Origin: Mesodorylaimus sp. YZB2_4
Taxonomy: Eukaryota > Nematoda > Enoplea > Dorylaimida > Dorylaimidae
Assembly (NCBI GenBank): GCA_030248295.1
Contig: JASANH010000183.1
Coordinates: forward strand, 496,001-560,000
Direction: 5' to 3'
DNA: 64,000 nucleotides
Under the pieces are notes generated by a model. That model worked only from the letters and a program-made list of their open reading frames with translations. It had not been told where the DNA came from and did not search any database. This document shows, piece after piece, positions 23,079 through 35,144 of this stretch. The position numbers and the translations under genes were made by a program. How positions within the stretch are numbered: the stretch's first letter is position 1; each line of letters begins with the position of its first letter.

Positions 23079-24840
23079 GCTTGTGATCAGGTCCATGATA
23101 AAGCATTCTGAAGCCGTGACAAGCTCTCCCCACAATCCCTGTCATTCTGCTAATGAGATACCTGGGATGCCCGTCAAGGCAGCTTCAACAGTCAACCGAT
23201 GGTCAACGCAGACCCGTTGGACAGCCCACCGAGGAAGCACACGGCCATGGTCGGTCCTCCTGGAACCATTTCGAATGATTCGGCGAAGTCAGTTTTTGGC
23301 GAGTCTTCTCGTCTGGCTTACTTGTTAGCCTTTGCAGCGCGAAGCTGACGTAGCCGACGATGTGGACGAGCTTAGACAGTCCGCACGAGTGGTAGCTCAA
23401 GCATGAGAGCAGCATGATCTGGACGCCACGTTTTGCCCATGTTCTGGTCTTGCAGCTCTTTTTAGGCCAGATTATTTCAGTTTACAGTAGTACAGTTATG
23501 GTAGCTGTAGAAACTGTAACGTTCCGACTAGCCATTCAGAGAGCTTTTGATCTCTTGCATGCAATCAGATACAGTATTTTTATTCCCATCGAGGTTCATA
23601 CAAAGGCGATTTGTATAATATCCCTTTCCCGGTGTAGAAATCGTCAACCTTATCAATCTTTCTGGGCACCCGGCTTAGGAACGAACATCGGGCTTAGGTC
23701 CAACATTCAGCTCAAGTAGGGACTTGACATGAAGCATGTGTCGTGACGTGTCATACTGTACGAGGGCGTGATGTGGGAGTCCACTGCTTGCCGAGAAGGA
23801 AGTCTATCGTGAATTATCGTGGATCACAGGGCTAGCTGTTATTGAGCGGTGCCATTCCCAAGCTCACTCGTGCTCGTGTTAGTAACTAGTAACAGATGTA
23901 ACTAGAAACTTCACTTTTCCACCGTCTTGTTTCTATCGTGGGCGGAAAAACATGAAAAAAGTTAAAACCTACATGTGCTTAGCAGTACAATAAAAATATG
24001 TCCAATATCCCTTGCACCAAGAAATACAGTATGCTGCAATAAAGAAAGCTCAAGTTACCTTTGTCAAATTACGCTTAAACTTTAGCTCTCTACATCTACA
24101 GTATACTAATATATCGGTACAACAGTCTAGCTCATATGCATGGGCACAAATTTTTTGTCTACGGGTATATCTACAGTGAAAGAGGGTAGGACCAGTCTTG
24201 CTCATGTTCGTATCTTATGTTGCTCGTGTATTTCCAAACCTCACAAAAACTTAGACGCACTGATTGTGCATCGCCCTATGGCTGCAACTACATATCTACA
24301 GTATATCCGCGGACGCTCAAGTGTGTTAAGCTGCACTGTGGGCCAGCAACAAGGCCGCGCACAAATGCGTGGGGCCAGGAAATTGACGCCAGATTATGTG
24401 GCGCCGTAGCGTTGTTACACCGCTTTAAGTGTTGCTGCCAGCCTTGGAACGCCCATGGTGCCTCGTGTACCTTCCCATATAGAACAGGTGGTAAGTGTTG
24501 ATACGCCCATACACTTTACACAGCGACACATACGCTCGTATATCTGAACCGTAAACATTTTAATACAGTGCAAAAATATGTACAATATAACTTGCACAAA
24601 ACAACCCTATGCTGCAGTAGAGAAAGTTTAAGTTACCTTTGTCAAATTTAGACTATGAAAATTATACCACCAGGAGCGCAGGCCATGCAATACTCACAAA
24701 TTCCGTATCGTCAGATTTGTTAAAAGTCAAACAGAAATCAGTAAGCTATTACGATATTTTGCAATCAGCTCAGATCATGTTTATCATAAGCAATCAACAT
24801 AGTTTGAATTTGTGCAGCGTCAAATTGAATTAAGTAGTAT
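23079..24840. other. Intergenic DNA without a recognised gene
   Basis: No frame here resembles a known protein. TACAGTA/TACTGTA words are frequent (for example near 23480, 24027, 24100 and 24298). Confidence 0.4.
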
Positions 24841-25579
24841 ATTATTCTGAAAAAAGTCTGTTATGACAGACTCGAAACTTTTAGACCAGCCAGTCCACAC
24901 AGTGGGACCAGGGCTCAGGATGGCTGGTCTACTCGGCCGCAAGGAAAGGTGGCCTGCACTGCACAGTGTATAATCACTCGGAAACAGATGCTTGCCGATG
25001 TCCGAGTCAAATCCAACATGCTTCTCCGCTGTTTACTGCTGCTGTTCAGACAGGCTCCCCAAAGGCAGCTGTGCTGTTCCACACGAGCAACCTGCATACT
25101 GTATGCTAAAACTGTAGCACTGCGAGGGAAATGATTTGGCTTTTTGTTAAATGCCTAAACCTCGAGAAACACTCTCAACAATCCTACCTCCCTTCTTCCA
25201 ACTTTATGTTCATGCTTATGGTTTATTATATCAGTGATGACACGCTCGAGGGGAAGGGACACATAAAACAAAATGATTTACCTAGCCGCGGCTTGAACAT
25301 TACCTACTATGAGCATGTGTGCGCATAGCCCGAGAGTTAGACACTCCTAGCCCACTAGTAGACCACAAGCACAGGATTGCATGGTCCTCTGCTCGTTGCC
25401 ACGTTCAGTCGTCCTGACTTTCATGCAGAAAAAGCAGCTTCTGCTCAGACATTTTTCTTAAACCGTGATTGCGTTTAGCACTGGCCGAATAGACCAGCCA
25501 TCCTAAGCCCTGGTTCCACAGTGTGCACTGGCTGGTCTAAAAGTTTCGAGTCTGTCATAACAGACTTTTTGGAAATAAT
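24841..25579. mobile_element. Non-autonomous DNA element with ~98-bp terminal inverted repeats, nested SINE inside
   Basis: The left arm (24841-24940) and right arm (25482-25579) are inverted copies. Both contain AGTCTGTTATGACAGACTCG, then ACTTTTAGACCAGCCAGT and a GATGGCTGGTCTA word at the inner end. There is no transposase frame inside. The interior carries a diverged tRNA-SINE in minus orientation. A shorter relative lies at 31735-32062. Confidence 0.8.
25190..25370 (-). mobile_element. Diverged tRNA-SINE inside the inverted-repeat element
   Basis: On the minus strand: GGGCTAGGAGTGTCTAAC (head), ATGTTCAAGCC in the B-box position, AAATCATTTTG and then CCCCTCGAGCGTGTCA (tail). The layout matches the better SINE copies but with many changes. 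Confidence 0.6.
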
Positions 25580-27071
25580 AAGACCGTTTTTCGTTTTCCT
25601 GCTACAAACTAGTTTGGCCCAAAACACCTCACCGATCGACCATTTCATACTGGTCAGAAACTCTTACTGACGAAAGGCACAGATTTTTCGAATACTGTAT
25701 GTACCACGATATACTGGCGGCAGGAAAAACAGCAAATTAAGTACTTCTTTTAAGCATCTGTCACGCCCGATACCTAATCTCTGACTGGGCAAAAAGTCAA
25801 GGACCACCCTCATATACCCTGTTCGCAATAACGTTTGTGTGTCCCGTGTGAAGAAGAGAAACAAAAACCAAAAATACTGGACCATTCTAAACTCGAACTG
25901 AGAGCCTCGTGGTCGGAAAATAAAAGTGCTATTGAAAAGCCACTCTCTGCCCAAAACAAATCACGCTCTAAATAAAATAAATAAACTATGTAAAAAGGGG
26001 CAACCTGTCGGAGACTGAAGCCAGCCTAAAAAGAACTGGGTCATGCTCGAGGTGATCTGAATTTCTGTTCCCTCAGAAGCTGAAATTCAGGATCCGCAAC
26101 GTTTGTCAAGTTATTATTATCTCGAATTTCTCTCAACAATATTACCTCCGCATCAAATAAAACATGTGCTGCCCACGGAACTCTTTCCAAATCATTTATA
26201 TTCGTTCGCATATTCTCAATTTATTACCGGCAAATTTGTTGCTGTGCACCAAACTCATCTTCCTTAGAGCCCGCTGAGCCAAGCCAATCAATAGCGCTAC
26301 GCCTCAACCCGTTCAGTTGATGTTTCTAATCGTAAGCTCGCGCCAAAAATGAAAAAACAGATATACCAGCGCCAACCACTTTCAAAAGTCGATAACTCAA
26401 GAATGACTGAACCAAAAAAGTTGGCTTTTCGCACGCTTTGCAAGATAGGTCAGATCTGCAACTGTGTCATTTTTATCGAAATCCGTCCAGAACCTGACGA
26501 GCGACGGACAAAAACAGCTGAAACAGTTAGTATTTTAAGGAATAACTTTTCGGAAATTGAAGCTTCAAAAAAATGACCGTCGACAAGCAGAGTCAGAAAG
26601 TTTCAGCTTTCAGAAAAACTAACATTTACAACTGTACGACCTCTGGTTGTTGATTTAGGCACATGTTGTTCCTCCTCCTCCTCCTCGTCTTCTCCCCCCT
26701 GAACAAGAAATCGCGTATTCTGGAATTCAACGACGGCTGGACGGATTTTGATAAAAATTGGCACGATTGTAGACTCAGTCGATTCTGAAAAGTGTGCGAA
26801 AAATCAAAAATTTTCGTCCCCCCGTTCTCGAGTTATTAGCCGGCGAAAATCGTCCTTTAACATTAGGCGTCTGGTTGGCTGGTCTAAGCAGGCACTACCG
26901 TTCCTGCTGATTTATGCAGTAACGCCTTAAGTCTTATAACAGTATACCAACAGCGATTATTCATTACCCATCAAATAACGAGTCTTCCGCATATCGCAAA
27001 TCATGAAAGCCTACTGTACTTATATCGTTAGCCATCACCTATTACTAACGGGTACTGATGGAATACTCCTG
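25580..27071. other. Intergenic DNA 3' of the SRSX-type receptor
   Basis: No gene was seen. A short CCT microsatellite lies near 26670. The 3' UTR of the minus-strand receptor should be at the right end. Confidence 0.4.
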
Positions 27072-28028
27072 CTATGTAGGAACATGTGCAGCCCCAACAT
27101 CATTCCCCTTAATCCTCAATAACTGTCTAAAAACTCGTCTATATTCATCACTCCGCGCATAATATATATAAAAATTACACCCAACATTTACGGTTGCAAA
27201 TACACCAGCGTAAGCAGAAGCGTGAAAAATGATAGCAGGACTGGCTTTGAGTATGTTTACCAAAAATATTAATAGTGAAGTCGATGTCCAACCACCCACA
27301 TAAACGCAGGCAAAAGTTAGCAAGGAGGTCAAAATTCGATTTTGCCTCAATATCTTCTCACTGCTTTGGGTTTTTACTCGCGAGAGACGTTTCGCTCGGA
27401 TATAAGCTATAGCATAACTTATAATCACTAAAATATTGATGGCAATGCTACTGTAGTTCCAAAATGATAATGCAACGCCGCGAAGAGACGATGGAGTAGT
27501 ACAGAAGGGGACCAAAACCTTGGGATCCTTGTTTACCCAACCGAGTCCTCCACTCACTAAGCCATACGACCACGTGATACCATTGACCAAAAAGGTGTAG
27601 CGCGATGATAGATTTTTGTACACCATGGGCCAGCAAAGGGAAACGATTCGATCCAAGCCAATTGCTAGTATGGACAGGCAGCCGGCGCATTGGCTAATTA
27701 CGAATGGCAATCGAAGGTAAAAACACGCCTCATTGGTCATGACAACGGAATCCAAGCCTAGGCTGGACCCGATAGCGGCCGTTATACCAGCCATGATATA
27801 CACGAAGCTAGAGATGATATCGCTAGAAACCAAATTCGCGACAAGAATATTACAACGATTTTTTCTTAGCTCAGGTGATTTTAAAATGGCTAAAAGGGTC
27901 ATTACGCTGCCAAATAAGGCTCCGAGCCCTCCTACGATGAGTATCACGGATAAAGGGGCGATGTAGACTGCGAATGGCACAAGCGGTTTGACAGGGGAGA
28001 AATCAAAGTCTGAAGAGTTGTTCGTCAT
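27072..28028 (-). CDS. Serpentine chemoreceptor-like GPCR, SRSX type
   Basis: A single-exon gene of 318 aa with seven hydrophobic segments. It has two N-terminal glycosylation sequons, the TM2 motif CNILVANLVSSD, a TM3 end CLSILAIGLDRIVSLCWP in which LDR stands where rhodopsin-type receptors have DRY, and a TM7 ending in FYIYYARSDEYRRVF. This pattern fits the nematode SRSX family, part of the rhodopsin-like group used in chemosensation. The ligand cannot be told from sequence. Start and stop are clear, with no in-frame breaks, so it looks intact. It stands alone on the minus strand just left of a large inverted-repeat element. Confidence 0.82.
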   Translation of the reverse strand: MTNNSSDFDFSPVKPLVPFAVYIAPLSVILIVGGLGALFGSVMTLLAILKSPELRKNRCNILVANLVSSDIISSFVYIMAGITAAIGSSLGLDSVVMTNEACFYLRLPFVISQCAGCLSILAIGLDRIVSLCWPMVYKNLSSRYTFLVNGITWSYGLVSGGLGWVNKDPKVLVPFCTTPSSLRGVALSFWNYSSIAINILVIISYAIAYIRAKRLSRVKTQSSEKILRQNRILTSLLTFACVYVGGWTSTSLLIFLVNILKASPAIIFHASAYAGVFATVNVGCNFYIYYARSDEYRRVFRQLLRIKGNDVGAAHVPT

Positions 28029-28515
28029 GATTTACTGATAGATAGCGAATTTAGCAGGGCAATTTGCGAGCCGTTCAGTGACGAAAAATATCGATGCAGG
28101 TCAGTGAGACTTGTACTGGCATCGTATCAGCTCCACGATCAGGAAAGACGATCCTTTGTGCTGTTGCCCCAGAGGAGAGTCAGCTGCTTTCGTCGTGAAC
28201 TTGCAGTTGAAATCAATATCTGTTTCATCCCGCAACTTAGACCGACCTGTGCCAGCTGCTCGTATAATTCCTTGCAATCTCTGTTCGGTACCCCTTTCCT
28301 GTTTCTTGACGGGCGCATCCGTCGTATTTCTAATCTCTTGTCAAAGATAAGTCGTTTCTCCGTTCGCAGGACTTTTTCCAGATCAATCCGTTTCATCCCC
28401 GTTATTATGATTTCCTGTCATTATCCGAAAAAAATCCTCCTAGCGCTATTCTTTTCATGTATTACCGCTGGCAAATTCTCTTGGCAAAGGTATTCTTACG
28501 TATTCTTTTGACTCA
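28029..28515. other. Upstream flank of the receptor gene
   Basis: Holds the presumed promoter. A charged 85-codon minus-strand frame (28396-28139) begins MKRIDLEKVL, but it has no recognisable domain and no splice link to the receptor. I do not call it a gene. Confidence 0.35.
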
Positions 28516-30851
28516 CGAGGGATGCTCGCGGAGTGCCACGCCGATATCACAATGAAAAGTACATCAGAACGTAGTTCTTTCCACGCTGATTCTTTCTATG
28601 TATTTTATTTTCCCGGAAACTCAATTCGCAGGGAGAAAATCGCTTCGAAAGTTGCCTCATATTTTGAATTCGCGCCGCTCCCGCCAGCTGTCTGCTGTGT
28701 GCGCGAGTTCTGTTGCTCATTTCGGTTTTGACATTCTAACACAAAAACCCATTTTCGCGTTCAAAACTTCTTTTTTCTTGCTTGATCTTTGTTGGGCACG
28801 GTGGATTAGTGAGGATAAAAGTTTTCTCTGCCAAATAAGGTATGGTTTGTCGATTTTTCCTAAAAGTTACAGTTTGCATGATTTTTTAAAAAATTATTTT
28901 GGTGTGACTGCGTTAAAACCTTTGGCTGCTATGAAACTTATTTGATTTATGTGTATTTTCTAGGCCTGATAGCGGTGGAAAGTGGTTTGAGAATTATTGC
29001 GGGAAAAGTCAGTGATCTATGTACGTTCTTCGACGTGTTTTCTTTTGAGCGTGTTCTTCGACAGCAAAAATTCTGACATGTAAAAACTTCGCTCAAATCC
29101 TGCGGGTTACCTAGCATGGTTACTATTTAACCAAAGTCAGAGATAATCAAACAACTTCACCGGATGATGACGACTTCTATTCCAGTCTGCATTATTGAAA
29201 GTATTTCGAGAATAATGTTATTATTTCACCAGCCGATCAAGCGGAAGATGAACGAATAGTGGGCTAGTCTATCGCAAGTCGGCTTTATTGGGCCCCGGTC
29301 GCAAACAAAATGCTATTGTTGCCTTGAAGGGCTTGAATTTCTATATGAGATCAACAGCTGTCTGTTCGAATTGTGTACCTTGCATTAGTTTTGTAATTAC
29401 TCAGTTTTGGAATTGTCAAATTCATCGAACTGAATTCTATTCCCGAGATTCAGAAACTATTTCGCAATATAATGTCCAAGCAGCATAGTCACAAAGCAAG
29501 CCTTTCACGCAAAATCGCTAAATTCAGTTATGAGTTATCTGCCTCAACAAAAATCGGTTTAGCGTATTCCCACATGCGCATCTTGTGAGCCAAATCCAGT
29601 ATCTAGAACAGAGTGGATAATCAATATGAAGCCCGTATCTTAAATATTTTTGGAAAAATTTTTGCAGTATTAAAAACTCTTGACCCGTTTTGATATGCCT
29701 CGTAGCACAATGAGATTTTAGCACTTAAAAAGTTGACAAAAACTTGATCAAACCTGATAGATCGCACTGGGCTTTAATATTTGTCCCCTAATGATTGGGA
29801 TGCCAGTTTTTCAGCTTGAATGTCTCTGAAATTCTTGCAGGGGGAGTTGGTGTGCCCAGTTGGCTCGGTTGGAGTCCGAATTCGTGCTCCCTGTCCCTCT
29901 CGATTCAACTTCAACCATCTACTTCAATACAGGGGTAACCAGTCTTTTAAAATTCAGCTATCCCATTTGGCAGATCTCGCGAGAGTAGCGCTTTACGGTT
30001 TTCAGGAATCTGGATCTCCGTGACCGCTATTCTACAGGGCAAGCCTTTCTGCCAGGTATAAGGCTATAAAAGAGCTTGGGCCGCTTGAATGTAAGGTCAG
30101 TTATATCGCACGTCAAAACAACGGAGCATCTGAACATAGATTCACATAATAGAAAATTATGTCAAGAAAGCAGCAGCACGTCTCATAGGTTTTAAATACA
30201 AGAAATTTTCACGTTCATTGATCGCATTCTCCAGCGCCAGATGCAGCTACACCGAAAATGGGGTCAGATGGTGATACCAGTTTCGCCTGTGTTAGGTTTC
30301 AGCTTGAATCATGATCTTTAATCGCATGCCAGATTTTGCCTATTGAGTTCTGTTCTTTTCCACATTGATCCTTCAACGTCTTTCCGCCGCTACTAGGCCT
30401 AGAAAATGCACGTAAACCGTGTCAGTTACAGAGGGGCCAAAGTTTTTAACGCAGTCATACCAAAATAATTTTTTAAAAAATCATGCAAATTGTAACTTTT
30501 TAAAAAAAAACGACAAACCATACCTTATTTGGCAGAGAAAACTTTTATCCTCACTAATCCACCGTGTCTAACAAAGATCGAGCGAGAAAAAAAGAAGTTT
30601 TGATCCCGAAAATGGGTTTTTTGTGTTAGAATGTCAAAACCGAAATGAGCAACAGAAGTGTCGCGCACACAGCAGACAGCTGGCGGTAGCGGCGCGAATT
30701 CAAAATATGCGGCAACTTTCGAAGCGATTTTCTCCCCGAGAATTAAGTTTCCGGGAAAATAAAATACATAGAAAGAATCAGCGTGGAAAGAACTACATTC
30801 TGATGTACTTTTCTTTTCGATATTGGCGTGGCACTCCGCGAGCATCCCTCG
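28516..30851. mobile_element. 2.3-kb foldback-like element with ~470-bp inverted arms
   Basis: The left arm (28516-28982) and right arm (about 30380-30851) are inverted copies estimated by eye at about 90% identity. Both start at the outer edge with CGAGGGATGCTCGCGGAGTG. The element is flanked on both sides by TCA (28513-28515 and 30852-30854), a possible 3-bp target duplication. Each arm has an open frame starting MLAECHA, but the arms differ by a 2-bp indel that shifts it, so it is probably not coding. No transposase was found in the middle, so the element is likely non-autonomous. Confidence 0.8.
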
Positions 30852-30854
30852 TCA

Positions 30855-31324
30855 GAGAAGGTGACTTCGTAAATTCACTGAAATGCGACAGGCGACAATG
30901 CGACAAAAAAATGTAAGAGTGCACTGATTGGGAGCACAACTGCGGGTGTTGACCAAAATTTCAAATGCCCATTTGCATAGTTATTAGGCAACTGTGGTCA
31001 CCTGATGCCAAGACTGACACAGCGCAAATTAACAGATCAAGGCAAGCCACTTCCACGCAAAAAGCTTTCCTAAATGGCTTTTCAAAATGATGTACAGCGC
31101 AGGAGACTGTTCAGAGTGTAACCACAATTGCAGCAGATTTGTTTACTGCAAAGTTAGTTACAGCAGCTTGAACAGAAACAAGCATCACACCATGACTTTG
31201 GCAATTCAATAACTTTCTCACTGCAAGCGTAGTATACGAAAAAATTTCTTTAAACCAGTCAAGTTTGAAACAAGCCCACAGATTGAAGAATGGAAACTAA
31301 TTGATGGTGTTGATGATGCAACGT
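30855..31324. other. Spacer between two repeats
   Basis: No gene or structure recognised. Confidence 0.4.
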
Positions 31325-31499
31325 TTGTTACCCTCATGCCTGGTAGGCCATGACGACTGGGAGTATCGGCTGGGAGACGTCAACCCCTCGGGTTGATATT
31401 TCAGCGGTATGATCGTAGACTTGGTCGCAAGACTTGACTGCAACAGGCGGAGTTTTTGTCCCGCCGACTTCTCTCCTTCGCCTGCCAGGCTTGGTTACA
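31325..31499. mobile_element. Hairpin-rich element, copy 3
   Basis: Begins TGTTACCCTCATGCCTGG and ends CCAGGCTTGGTTACA. The GAGAGT/ACTCTC hairpin has been deleted. The GTC-GCAA-GAC hairpin, the CAACCCCTCGGGTTG stem and the GGCGG...CCGCC stem remain. Confidence 0.75.
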
Positions 31500-31734
31500 C
31501 GTTGACCAGAAATAAGACCATCATACTGTAGTCGCAATCCAGTCCGCGATATAAATCTATGCGCAAATAACTTAAGGAGTCAGAAGTGTATTACTACGAT
31601 CGTTACTACTCGACTTCTTCTTAGCCAACGATTAGGCCTTATAATGAGCGAGAGCGTAGGAGATTACGGCTAAAATATTAATGGTAATGTTAGCGTTCTA
31701 AAATGCCAGTGACATGCTACGCATATACGTGTAT

Positions 31735-32062
31735 ATTATTTCCAAAAAAGTCTGTTATGACAGAGTCGAAACTTTTAGACCAGCCAATGCACACAGGGGA
31801 TGACCAGGGCTCAGGATGGCTGTCTATTCGGCCTTTTTCTGCATGAATATCAGTTGCACGACAGCAACGCAGATGGCAATTGAAAGATTCATCCCGAGGT
31901 CTACTGTACATAGTATGCTAGGAGTGTCTGCCTCTCGGCTAGGTGTCACTACTTGAGTGACTCGCGGATGAGTGAGTCATTTTTAGCACTGAGTGTGCCA
32001 TTGCTGATGTGGTAAAACCTGAGCATGAACATAAAGTTGGAAGGCATATATTTGTTAAAAAT
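31735..32062 (+). mobile_element. Deleted relative of the 24.8-kb inverted-repeat element, with SINE-like segment
   Basis: It starts ATTATTTCCAAAAAAGTCTG and continues through CTTTTAGACCAGCCA and TTTTTCTGCATGAA. The SINE-like part (about 31925-32040) includes GCTAGGAGTGTCTGCC and GATGTGGTAAAACC, ending near ATGAACATAAAGTTGG. This order matches 25579-25190 read on the minus strand, so the nested SINE was already inside when the element spread. Confidence 0.65.
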
Positions 32063-32178
32063 CTATAACATAATTAATCCTACAATGTATTAGATATCTC
32101 TACTAAAGGCCGCTTATTGTTAGTCCGACAGCTGCTTCTCAATGCCCGAATTCGAATTGATCTTGGAGCGAGCACAAT

Positions 32179-32720
32179 ATGGCGTTGATTTTGCAAAAAG
32201 CTTTGTTTCTTGTACTCTTTCCCCCTATTTTATCGATTGCGCTTTATGCATTTGGCCAGGAGTATATGGTATTGCATCGTGGTGAGCCAGTTACTTCCTG
32301 CGTCATCAGGAGCTAAAAGCAAGCCTATCACCGTCTAAAATAACATCGGCGTTGTACTTCGTCTCGTGCCTTCCCTATATGGCACGAAAAATCAATCTGT
32401 CTCTTGTTGGATAAACAATCGATGCGTGACTTTGTGCAGTTGTCTTTGTTTTCTTCCTCTGTTCTTTGCATTTTACACTCGAGTTCTTCTCAAGATTGCC
32501 TCGTTCAAATCGTGCGCCAGTTTATTTTCGTTTTCTCGACGTCATTTGCCAAACGAGTGCGTCACAAAGTTTGATGCGCCGCCACGTGGTTGTACCAGTC
32601 GTGCCGGGTGGCGCCACGAGGTTCAAGCGTGCCAAAACAAAATTTTCATACTCGCATAAAATATATGATATCCTGATACGTAACCACTGCCAACTATTGC
32701 CAACATCGTCTGTTGGCTAG
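32179..32720 (+). CDS. Possible small secreted protein, 2 exons
   Basis: Exon 1 (32179-32281) starts at ATG with a hydrophobic stretch typical of a signal peptide (MALILQKALFLVLFPPILS). It ends at a GTGAGC donor in phase 1. Exon 2 (32440-32720) follows a TTGTGCAG acceptor in matching phase and ends at TAG, giving 127 aa. Exon 2 begins with another hydrophobic run (VVFVFFLCSLHF), then a basic segment. I recognise no family. Only frame and splice-phase agreement support it, so it may be chance. It lies just right of a mobile-element relic. Confidence 0.3.
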
Positions 32721-34990
32721 TAGCCCGCCAAATTGGCACTGGCGTGGCTTTGGTTCGCCCACCTCTTCCACGTCCAATCTAGTGACTCAATTGGGAAGAA
32801 TTCTTCGCCCACCTTAGTGTTGATCTTGGCACGGTTATACGTCAAAACACTGACATGGGACCACGTGGTTGTATTTGATTACCACAAAATGCTTCGACCC
32901 CACGTTGATTCTGTTGATAAAACAAAAGTGTGAGTGGGCCTACGCAGCTTTCCTTATGTGACAAAGTCACGTTCGATAAACAAACTATGTTTCTCTTTAC
33001 ATAATGTTTTTGAAAATAACTTTTGCGAAATCCTCGCCTATATGCTTGGACTGAATACTGATGTGTCATCAGGCCTGATCGCCACAAATTAAAAAATACC
33101 TGAAAGCTCTGAAATTTTGTGGTACTGCGCCAACTTTTCGATTTCCAATCGCCTCAAATTTTACTTTCTAAAGTTCTAGAATAAGCCCGCCTGTAAAATC
33201 AAAAACTAGTTTTACACGTGAGATATTCCTTATTTGATGAAAAAGACACAAAATATTTCGTCTGTCCTTGAACATGTTTACTGTAGACGACTCGAAATAT
33301 AATAACGCAAATGCCTCTCCCATATTACTGCAAAATAAAAATATGCACTTAAATGTGGATCCTTTTTTTATTTGGACGACACCATCCTGCGCATTTTTCA
33401 AGAAAAAGATTTATTGCTAAATAGGGTTGGACCAACAACATGCTTGCGATTAGTGCTGGCTGCAGGAGATGGTACAAACAAGCACCGACAGCGACAGAGG
33501 CGCTTTCTTCTAAGCAGAACCACTTTGCGAAGAGATTCATCAATCTAATTGCCAAGTGGTGAAGCCAGTCCTCATTCATAAACACCTGATGTTTAGCTTG
33601 GCTGTGTGACTCGGCGACAAATCATGTCCGTGTATGAATTAGTACATGTCAAAAAGGACTCAGGACATGCAGGGCCTCAGGAACAGGGCGTGCAAACAAG
33701 CACCCAGTACAGTTTGCTCGTGTTGTTTCTCACGTAATATGTGGCCCTCAGGCCTGCCATGTTGAGGGGAGTGACAGGTAGGTACTTGAAAACATGTACG
33801 GGTATTATGAGACGAATAAGCCGGATTGCATCAGCCGCCAGCCTACCGGATCTACTGGCTCCTGGCCAGGTGCACACCTCCCGCCCTCTGCACAGGTGCA
33901 TAGCTATGTGTGAACAAATGCAAACACCGCCCACCCTGCTCTAAGCACCGCCCTCTGCAAGTCAGTTCATTGATTTCAATCAGCGTCAAACTAAAAGTGT
34001 TTGCAGTGCCAACTCCCGTGATTGGGCGAAGGCGTGGTGGGTGCCCCCCGAGCGCACACATCGGATTTGTATTTAAGGAAGACGCATTGCATCAGGCATC
34101 CATAGTTCCAAGTTTTGGATCCTCCACCCTTGTTCAAGAAAGTGATTTTTTGGAATCTTTCTTGTCTGTTTTGATCTATTGCTCTGCTACAAGCTGAGAC
34201 GTCTTATCACTGCTTCATTGACGACAGAATAAGCCTCTGATTGCGATTTCTAATCAGTGCAGGTAAGCTGCGGCTCACCCTGTGTTATCGCAAATTTGTG
34301 TGTGCTGGTGAGAGTGGGAAGGGGAGGGAGGTATGATGTAATGCATCAGCCCTTGAGTACACAATGTGCTCGTCCCAGTGCCTCCACGTGGTATTGTTGT
34401 CACAGCGGAAGGTGGTATCCGTAAAGAGACGATTGCATCAGACAGGCAGTTGTCTGGCTGGAAGTAAGCCAGCACGCGGAGTTAGAAATCGTGGCAGCTA
34501 GACGCGATGTCTAGCTGCCTTAGATAGTTCATGGATCCGGTCTAGCTTTTTGTCAGTTGATAAACAGGATTTTGGGGGAATTAAGAGGCGTGATGGGTCC
34601 TGTGTGCTGTAGTCTGGCACAACATCCTCAGTGGACCCACTAGTCTATGGATTCCAACTGTGCAGGCACTGATAGGGTTCAGGGGTACCGCCACCTCAAT
34701 CTTTGCTAATCCATGGCAAGCACGCCCATCTGGGCTCACACGATGTCACGACCGGTCCTATGGCATCCAGGCTCAGTTTCATCAGCCATCGTCCCTTGTT
34801 CGGCTTCATTCCTTTTCCATCAAACTCGAGGCCATATCGCTTTAGGGCCCGCACCTGCCGCCTAGAAAAAACGTGCTTCTAATAGTTCTTGTATCGTCGC
34901 CCTCATAAATTACATCTAAAACAAGACACCATTGCTCAACCTCTCCAAATCACACCACCCGCTCGTGCCTGGAACCGGATCCAGGAATTC
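32721..34990. other. Intergenic DNA without a recognised gene
   Basis: Several short frames, none with a recognisable domain or a convincing splice structure. Confidence 0.4.
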
Positions 34991-34998
34991 CCTCTCTT

Positions 34999-35007
34999 CC
35001 ATATAAG
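34999..35007 (+). promoter_or_regulatory. TATA-like box of the TAT gene
   Basis: CATATAAGG lies about 140 bp before the start codon. A TTTCAG at about 35100 between the two may be an acceptor for a 5' UTR intron or spliced leader. Assigned by position only. Confidence 0.4.
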
Positions 35008-35144
35008 GCCCCGACGGGAGTAAACAACTTTAGCGTCTCTCTCCTCTTCTCATTCATCCTTGAGACTCGTTCTGGTACAGTACACACTGTCCTCATTTCA
35101 GTTACCGAATACTGTAAGCGCTATCGAGAAAAGAAAGTGCAAGA

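Noticed and set aside
26668-26690. CCT microsatellite
   Set aside because: Short, ordinary simple repeat.
28104-28511. 135-aa plus-strand frame upstream of the receptor
   Set aside because: No domain, no splice support, and a competing minus-strand frame.
28522-28731. Open frame starting MLAECHA in the left arm of the foldback element
   Set aside because: The inverted copy differs by a 2-bp indel that changes the frame, so it is not under coding constraint.
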